A stretch of 9,047 nt of DNA, taken from the NCBI GenBank assembly GCA_040904405.1, contig JBBDTK010000049.1:1-9047 (forward strand). Direction: 5' to 3'. The number at the start of each line of letters is the position of its first letter. Positions within the stretch are counted from its first letter, which is position 1. This stretch comes from VRUE01 sp040904405 (lineage in GTDB: Bacteria > Actinomycetota > Thermoleophilia > Solirubrobacterales > 70-9). The position numbers and the translations under genes were made by a program. The notes under the pieces were generated by a model, which was not told the DNA's origin, ran no database searches, and saw only the letters and a program-made list of their open reading frames with translations. Of this stretch, positions 4,742 through 9,047 are shown in pieces.

Positions 4742-6649
4742 ATGCAAACTGGAGTCATTCTCATTATGATCGCGGCCGTGCTCGAGCCGTTCCAGCTTCC
4801 CTTCGTCCAGCGCGGCCTGATCGAGATCCTGATCCTCGCGATCCCGGCCGGGCTGCTCGGCACCTGGATCGTGCTGCGCGGCCTCGCCTTCTTCTCGCAC
4901 GGGGTCGGCACCGCCGCCTTCCCCGGCCTAGTCCTCGCCGACGGGCTCGGCTTCGCGGCGCCGCTGGGCGCCTTCGGGGCGGCGATCGCCTTCGCCGCCG
5001 GGGCGGGGGGGCTGCGCGGCAGGCGCTCCGGCCAGGACGTCGCGGTGGCGCTGGTCCTCGTCGCCTGCCTGGCGGCCGGGGTGATCCTGGCCAGCGACGT
5101 GTTCGGCTCCGGCTCGAACGTCGAGACGCTGCTGTTCGGCAGCCTGCTGCTGGTCGGCGGTGGCGAGATCGCGCTCGCCGCGCTGGCTGCGGCTGTGACG
5201 CTGCTGGCCAGCGCGACGATCGGCCAGCACTGGCTGAGCACCGGCTTCGACCCCACCCTGGCCGTGTCCGGCGGCCCCGGCCACCGTGTCTACGACGCGA
5301 TCCTGCTCGGCCTCGTCGCGCTGGCGGCGATCGCGGCCGTGACCGTGGTCGGCGCCCTGCTGGTCACCGCCCTCTTCCTCGTCCCGGCGATCACCGCGCG
5401 ACTGCTGACCGAGCGGCTGCGCAGCTGGCAGCTGCTCAGCGTCGGCCTGGTCGCGGCCGAGGGCACGTTCGGGCTCTGGCTATCGGTGCAGACGAACGCG
5501 CCCCCGGGCGCGACGATCGCCTGCGTCGCCGGCGCCAGCTTCGCCCTGGTCGCGATCGGCCGGGCGGCGATCCGGCTTCCGCGCCGCGCCGCCCTCGCCG
5601 CGGCGGCGCTCGGGGCGCTGGCCCTGCTCGGCGCGGGCTGCGGCGGCAACGACGACGGCGGCGGCGAGCGGGTCGCCGTGGTCGCCACCACGACCCAGGT
5701 CGGCGACCTCGTGCGCGAGGTGGGCGGCGACTCGGTCGAGGTCACCCAGCTGCTGCAGCCGAACAGCGACCCGCACGACTACGAGCCCCGCCCGGCCGAC
5801 GTCCAGGCGGTGGCCAGCGCCGAGCTCGTCTTCGCCAGCGGCGACGGCCTCGACGAGTGGGTCGGGGCGATCGTCTCCGACAGCGGCGGGGACGCCAGGA
5901 TCGTCGACCTCGCGGCCGACCTCCCCGTCCGCCTGCCCGGCGAGGGGCAGGACCATGACGAGGAGGAGCACGCCGGCCACGGGGACGAGCACGGACACGA
6001 GGAGGACGGGGAGGAGGCGGGACACGACGAGTACGAGGACGAGCACGGACACGAGGAGGACGGGGAGGAGGCGCACGAGCACGACTCGGAGTTCGACCCC
6101 CACTGGTGGCACGACCCGCGCAACGCGGTCGCCGCGGTGCGGCGGATCGAGCGCGCTCTGGTCGCCGCCGATCCCACGCACCGGGCCGAGCTCGAGCGCA
6201 ACGCCGCCGACTACGCCGCCGGCCTGCGCGCCCTCGACGCGGCTGTCGCCGAGTGCGTCGAGTCGCTCCCCGCCGGGCAGCGCAAGCTGGTCACCGACCA
6301 CGAGGCGTTCGGCTACTTCGCCAACCGCTACGGGCTGGAGGTGGTCGGCGCGGTGATTCCCTCGCAGGCGACCGAGGCGCAGCCCTCCGCCCGCGATCTG
6401 CGCGAGCTGGCGCGGACGATCGAAGCGGAGGAAGTGGAGGCGATCTTCCCGGAGAGCTCGCTGGGCTCCAAGGCGGCCGAGGCAATCGCCCGGCAGACCG
6501 GCGCTGCGGCCGATCGCACGCTGTACGGCGATGCGCTCGGCCCCGAGGGCTCGGACGGCGCGACCTACCTGGCGATGCACGAGGCAAACGCGGACTCGGT
6601 GGTCCGCGGGCTGAGCGGCGAGCGGCGCGGATGCAGGCCGAGCCCCTGA
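4742..6649 (+). CDS. Zinc ABC transporter: ABC-3 permease fused to ZnuA-type binding protein
   Basis: 635 residues joining two proteins that are normally separate. Residues ~13-270 are an ABC-3 family permease (ZnuB-like), with very hydrophobic helices and the family segment around SHGVGTAAFPGLV (52-64). Residues ~276-300 look like a lipoprotein signal: basic RLPRR, hydrophobic stretch, then LLGAGC with Cys300. The rest is a ZnuA-type zinc-binding protein with likely ligands His345 (DPHDYEP), His454 (DPHWWHDP), His520 (DHEAFGYF) and Asp597, plus a His/Asp/Glu-rich loop at about 400-450. No ATG, GTG or TTG lies in frame between GTG 5486, inside the permease, and Cys300, so a separate start is unlikely. 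ATG 4742 has GGAGG 5 nt upstream. GTG 4778 would give VLEPFQ, matching the MLEPFQ start of the second permease, and is a strong alternative. It overlaps znuC by 19 nt. Confidence 0.88.
   Translation: MQTGVILIMIAAVLEPFQLPFVQRGLIEILILAIPAGLLGTWIVLRGLAFFSHGVGTAAFPGLVLADGLGFAAPLGAFGAAIAFAAGAGGLRGRRSGQDVAVALVLVACLAAGVILASDVFGSGSNVETLLFGSLLLVGGGEIALAALAAAVTLLASATIGQHWLSTGFDPTLAVSGGPGHRVYDAILLGLVALAAIAAVTVVGALLVTALFLVPAITARLLTERLRSWQLLSVGLVAAEGTFGLWLSVQTNAPPGATIACVAGASFALVAIGRAAIRLPRRAALAAAALGALALLGAGCGGNDDGGGERVAVVATTTQVGDLVREVGGDSVEVTQLLQPNSDPHDYEPRPADVQAVASAELVFASGDGLDEWVGAIVSDSGGDARIVDLAADLPVRLPGEGQDHDEEEHAGHGDEHGHEEDGEEAGHDEYEDEHGHEEDGEEAHEHDSEFDPHWWHDPRNAVAAVRRIERALVAADPTHRAELERNAADYAAGLRALDAAVAECVESLPAGQRKLVTDHEAFGYFANRYGLEVVGAVIPSQATEAQPSARDLRELARTIEAEEVEAIFPESSLGSKAAEAIARQTGAAADRTLYGDALGPEGSDGATYLAMHEANADSVVRGLSGERRGCRPSP
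4751..4772. promoter_or_regulatory. Candidate Zur (Fur-family) box overlapping a possible -10 element
   Basis: An AT-rich island in GC-rich DNA. Read on the minus strand, ATAATGAGAATGA matches the repeated NAT(A/A)AT pattern of Fur-family boxes, about 12 of 19 positions of the classic Fur box by eye; TCATTATGA (4761-4769) is a perfect short palindrome. TATGAT (4765-4770) is one base from the -10 consensus. Transcription from it would begin near 4777-4778, on an in-frame GTG. No convincing -35 was found. The link to Zur is inferred from the regulator gene at the end of this operon. Confidence 0.4.
5984..6073 (+). repeat. Direct repeat (36 nt x2) in the His-rich zinc loop
   Basis: Bases 5984-6019 and 6038-6073 are identical, 54 nt apart, and each encodes DEHGHEEDGEEA in frame. 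The duplication enlarges the histidine/acid-rich loop of the ZnuA-type domain, just before the DPHWWHDP metal-site motif. Such loops in ZnuA proteins are thought to collect or sense zinc. Perfect identity of the two copies at DNA level points to a recent duplication. Confidence 0.9.
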
Positions 6650-7374
6650 TCGAGGCGGAAGGCCTCGCCGCCGGTTACGACGGCGAGGCCGCGATCTCCG
6701 GCGTCGCCTTCTCGCTGCGGGCGGGGGAGAGGATGGCGCTGCTGGGCCCCAACGGGGGTGGCAAGACCACCCTGCTGCGGGCGCTGCTCGGCGAGCTGCG
6801 GCCGCTGGCGGGGAGCCTGCGGGTGGGGGTCCGCTGCGCGACGCTGCCGCAGACCGAGCGCTCCCAGCTCGACTACCCCGTCTCGGCGCTCGACGTGGCA
6901 GCGATGGGGGCGCTCTCGCGGCTGCCGTGGTGGCGCCGGCCCGGGCGCCGCGAGCGCCAGGACGCGCTCGAGGCGCTGGACCGCGTCGGCCTCGCCGAGC
7001 TCGCCGACCGGACCTTCGGGCGGCTCTCGGGCGGTCAGCGCCAGCGCGTCCTGATCGCCCGCAGCCTCGTCCAGGACGCCCAGGCCCTGCTCCTCGACGA
7101 GCCCTTCTCCGGCCTCGACCGCCCCAGCTCCGAGCGGCTCGAAGCGCTGATCGAGTCGCTCGCCGCCGCCGGCCGGGCGGTCGTGGTGGCAACCCACGAC
7201 CTCGAGCAGGCGCGGCGCTGGGACAGCGTCCTCTGCCTCAACCGCGCCCAGGTCGCGGTCGGGGCCCCGGCCGAGGTCCTCGACCTCGCCGCGATCGAGC
7301 AGACCTACGGCGGTGCGATCGTCGAGCTGCCGGGCGACGGCGGCCGGGCGATCCTGCCCCCGCACCACCACTGA
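6631..7374 (+). CDS. znuC: Zinc ABC transporter ATP-binding protein
   Basis: 247 residues, the usual size of ZnuC-type ATPases, which power metal import from the cytoplasmic face. Visible motifs in order: Walker A GPNGGGKTT (39-47), Q-loop Gln74, ABC signature LSGGQRQR (132-139), Walker B LLLDEP (153-158) with D-loop SGLD (160-163), and switch His189 in ATHD. The chain ends in ILPPHHH. ATG 6631 overlaps the end of the fused permease/binding-protein gene by 19 nt, implying translational coupling. The frame is open further upstream, but that part is a shadow of the preceding gene. The metal is inferred from neighbours; ZnuC, MntB and related ATPases are hard to tell apart alone. Confidence 0.93.
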   Translation: MQAEPLIEAEGLAAGYDGEAAISGVAFSLRAGERMALLGPNGGGKTTLLRALLGELRPLAGSLRVGVRCATLPQTERSQLDYPVSALDVAAMGALSRLPWWRRPGRRERQDALEALDRVGLAELADRTFGRLSGGQRQRVLIARSLVQDAQALLLDEPFSGLDRPSSERLEALIESLAAAGRAVVVATHDLEQARRWDSVLCLNRAQVAVGAPAEVLDLAAIEQTYGGAIVELPGDGGRAILPPHHH

Positions 7375-7377
7375 GCG

Positions 7378-8220
7378 ATGCTCGAGCCCTTTCAGGAAGA
7401 GTTCATGCGGCGGGCGATCGCCGAGCTGGCCCTGATCGGCCTGGCGGGCGGGGCGCTCGGCTGCTGGGTCGTCCTCTACCGGCTCTCCTACGCCGCCGAG
7501 TCGCTCTCCCACTCGCTCTTCCCCGGCCTCGTGCTCGCCACGCTGGCCGGCGTGCCGCTGCTGGCCGGCGGCGCCCCGGCGATCGGACTCGCGGCGCTGG
7601 CGATCGTCGCCATCGCCAGGGTTCCCGTGCTGAGCCGTGAGGTGGCGGTCGGGGTCGTCGTCACCACGATGCTCGGGCTCGGCGCCCTGCTGGCGCTCTC
7701 CCCGGCCTCCCCGCCGGGGGTCCAGGCGATCCTCTTCGGCGACATCCTCGGGCCCTCCGACGCCGACCTGATCGCCGCCATGGCGCTGGCGGTCACGGTG
7801 CTGGCGGGGCTCTCGCTCGTCCACCCGCGGCTGCTCGCCGGCGGCTTCGACCGCGATGCCGCCCGCGCGCTGGGGGTCCGGCCCGGCCTCGCCGAAGCGG
7901 TGCTCGCGGTCCTGCTGGCGGCGGCGATCGTCGTCGCCGTGCAGGGCCTCGGCAACCTGCTCGTCGTCGCCCTCTTCGTCGGCCCCGCGGCCGCCGCGCG
8001 GCAGCTCAGCGAGCGGATCGCGCCGATGCTGGCGCTGGCTGTCGCGATCGCCCTGCTCGCCGGCCTCGCCGGCCTCTACCTCTCCTACTACGCCGGCACT
8101 GCCGGCGGCGCCTCGGTGGCGCTGGCGATCGTCGCCGCCTACCTGATCTCGTTGCCGGCCGGCTGGGCCCTGCGACTGCGCCGGTCCCGGCCGGTCCGGC
8201 CGGAGGCTACGATCGGCTGA
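7378..8220 (+). CDS. znuB: Zinc ABC transporter permease (ABC-3 family)
   Basis: 280 residues, mostly hydrophobic, with about eight predicted membrane segments, as in ZnuB/MntB permeases. The segment SHSLFPGLVLA (44-54) is the typical ABC-3 SHxxxPG motif. LGVRPGLAEAVL (about 162-173) fits the cytoplasmic coupling-helix region that contacts the ATPase. The N-terminus MLEPFQEEFMRRAIAEL parallels VLEPFQLPFVQRGLIEI of the fused protein, so the two permeases are probably old duplicates that pair in one transporter. The start lies 3 nt after the znuC stop, and the stop overlaps the regulator's ATG by one base. It is the unfused partner in the operon. Confidence 0.92.
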   Translation: MLEPFQEEFMRRAIAELALIGLAGGALGCWVVLYRLSYAAESLSHSLFPGLVLATLAGVPLLAGGAPAIGLAALAIVAIARVPVLSREVAVGVVVTTMLGLGALLALSPASPPGVQAILFGDILGPSDADLIAAMALAVTVLAGLSLVHPRLLAGGFDRDAARALGVRPGLAEAVLAVLLAAAIVVAVQGLGNLLVVALFVGPAAAARQLSERIAPMLALAVAIALLAGLAGLYLSYYAGTAGGASVALAIVAAYLISLPAGWALRLRRSRPVRPEATIG

Positions 8221-8669
8221 TGCCAAGCGGCCCCGCCGACAGAGCATGGGTGGAGCACGCGCTGGCTGCCCTCCAGCGCGCCGGCTACCGTCGCGGCGGC
8301 GCCCGCACCGCGGTGGTCGAAGCGCTCGCCCGCCACGAGTGCGCGGTCACCGCCCTCGATCTGGACGAGGAGCTGAGCCGCGGCGAGCCCGCGGTCGGCC
8401 GGGCCAGCGTCTACCGGACGCTCGAGCAGCTCGAGCAGCTCGAGCTCGTCCACCGGCTCGAGGCCTCCCGCGGCATCGCCAGCTACGAGCGAGTGCGGCC
8501 CGACGGCCATCACCACCACCACGCGATCTGTCGCCGCTGCGGCCGCGTGGAGCCGTTCGAGGACCCGGAGCTGGAGCGCGCGATCGCCAGGGTCGCGGGT
8601 CAGGTGGACGTCGAGGTCACCGAGCACGACGTGGTCCTGCGCGGCCTCTGCGAGCGCTGCTCCGGTTAG
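8220..8669 (+). CDS. zur: Fur-family transcriptional regulator, probably Zur
   Basis: 149 residues, a typical Fur-family length. The N-terminal winged helix contains SVYRTLEQLEQLELVHRL (63-80), the recognition region. The C-terminal dimerisation domain has GHHHHHAICRRCGRVEPF (96-113) with Cys104 and Cys107, and LRGLCERC with Cys144 and Cys147. Together these form the structural Cys4 zinc site, and the His cluster is the likely sensing site. Its place as last gene of a zinc-uptake operon, joined by an ATGA-type overlap, supports Zur over Fur or PerR. Zur proteins repress uptake genes when bound to zinc, so this operon is probably autoregulated through the candidate box near 4751-4772. Identity as Zur is inferred from context. 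Confidence 0.88.
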   Translation: MPSGPADRAWVEHALAALQRAGYRRGGARTAVVEALARHECAVTALDLDEELSRGEPAVGRASVYRTLEQLEQLELVHRLEASRGIASYERVRPDGHHHHHAICRRCGRVEPFEDPELERAIARVAGQVDVEVTEHDVVLRGLCERCSG

Positions 8670-8686
8670 GGCTCGCATGCGAGCCC
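8669..8686. repeat. 18-bp perfect palindrome at the zur stop codon, flanked by TTA
   Basis: GGGCTCGCATGCGAGCCC is a perfect palindrome whose first G is the last base of the zur stop TAG. TTA lies on both sides (8666-8668 and 8687-8689). It could act as a terminator stem, but no T-run follows. The TTA flanks are like those of the larger neighbouring element and suggest a mobile-element scar. Confidence 0.75.
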
Positions 8687-8689
8687 TTA

Positions 8690-8851
8690 GTAACTATCCG
8701 AAAACCCCCGCGCACGTCTGGCGGCACCGGACACACTGCGCGGTGCGGCGTCCTCAGTCGGCCAAATAGCGCTGCTATTCGGCCTCCCTGCGTTCTTGCC
8801 CCGCTTGGTCCGGCACTCGCCAGCCGCACACGCGGGTCTCCGGATAGTTAC
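8690..8851 (+). repeat. Complete 162-nt palindromic structured repeat (copy 4)
   Basis: Same length and order as copy 3. Terminal arms GTAACTATCCG (8690-8700) and CGGATAGTTAC (8841-8851) are perfect inverted repeats but differ entirely from the arms of copy 3. The flanks are TTA at 8687-8689 and 8852-8854. The interior is closely similar to copy 3: boxes GCGTCCTCAGTCGG (8748-8761) and CTCCCTGCGTTCTTGCC (from 8784), and apical hairpin 8760-8784. The local stem GCACC (8724-8728)/GGTGC (8742-8746) replaces GCCCC/GGGGC with pairing kept. Confidence 0.85.
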
Positions 8852-8876
8852 TTAAGCGGCGCCTCCGGCCGGTACT

Positions 8877-9005
8877 GACGCCGCAGGCGTAGGCCTGGCA
8901 AGGACGCAGGGAGAGAGGCGAGGGGAGCGCACTTCAGTGCGTGACCCGCAGCCGATCGACTGAGGACACAGCCAGGCCTAAGTGCTCCCGGCCGTAAGTG
9001 GCGTC
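8877..9005 (-). repeat. Diverged, reverse-oriented member of the structured repeat family
   Basis: On the minus strand it carries both family boxes in the right order: GTGTCCTCAGTCG (complement of 8957-8969), then CTCCCTGCGTCCTTGCC (complement of 8897-8913). Between them is a different apical hairpin, CGCACT (8928-8933)/AGTGCG (8936-8941). Outer stems are TAGGCCTGGC (8890-8899)/GCCAGGCCTA (8971-8980) and GACGCC (8877-8882)/GGCGTC (9000-9005). Only the boxes are shared with the other copies. The 42 bases after it hold nothing I can assign. Confidence 0.6.
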
Positions 9006-9047
9006 GCGGATTGGCGAGTGGCCGGGCGTGGCTGGCGGTGCGCGGTG

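Noticed and set aside
4009..5958. Long plus-strand open frame of 649 codons across the methyltransferase and transporter genes
   Set aside because: It overlaps two clear genes in another frame and reads as Arg/Ala/Gly/Pro-rich low-complexity sequence, the usual shadow in high-GC DNA.
5480..8247. Two long minus-strand open frames of 560-570 codons opposite the zinc operon
   Set aside because: They are antisense to genes with complete family motifs and have no recognisable domains; they follow from GC-rich codon bias.

Overview
This 9.0 kb window is very GC-rich, with a strong G/C preference at third codon positions. Together with the gene content this suggests a high-GC actinobacterium, possibly of the Thermoleophilia/Solirubrobacterales type. 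The lineage is an inference from codon use and protein style, because no rRNA is present. All well-supported genes lie on the plus strand.

Layout. 1-230 holds the right end of one palindromic repeat and a second, diverged copy, which runs into the annotated 5' end of guaA. guaA (GMP synthase) follows at 192-1787. 1798-2127 holds two large palindromic elements back to back, each bounded by TAA. 2128-2930 is gene-poor: a hairpin with a duplicated arm, a 49-nt hairpin repeat, a C-terminal scrap of an alpha/beta hydrolase on the minus strand, and a few hundred bases I cannot assign. 2980-3921 encodes an AbiEi-like/DUF559 protein and 3995-4633 a small SAM-dependent methyltransferase. Copies of the 49-nt hairpin sit just before each of these genes, and a half copy precedes the next operon.

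4742-8669 is a compact zinc-uptake operon with overlapping or nearly abutting genes: an ABC-3 permease fused to a ZnuA-type binding protein, then ZnuC ATPase, a second ZnuB permease, and a Fur-family regulator that is probably Zur. A Fur-family-like box and a possible -10 element lie at the start of the operon. The likely circuit is that Zur, the last gene, represses its own operon when zinc is sufficient, while the fused protein captures zinc and passes it to a two-permease channel driven by ZnuC.

8669-9005 again holds palindromic elements: an 18-bp perfect palindrome, a 162-nt copy of the same element found after guaA, and a diverged copy in reverse orientation.

The most unusual content is (1) the roughly 162-nt structured repeat, with conserved boxes, stems that change sequence but keep pairing, and 3-bp TAA/TTA flanks; (2) the in-frame permease/binding-protein fusion with an internal lipoprotein-type signal; and (3) the 49-nt hairpin family at gene boundaries.
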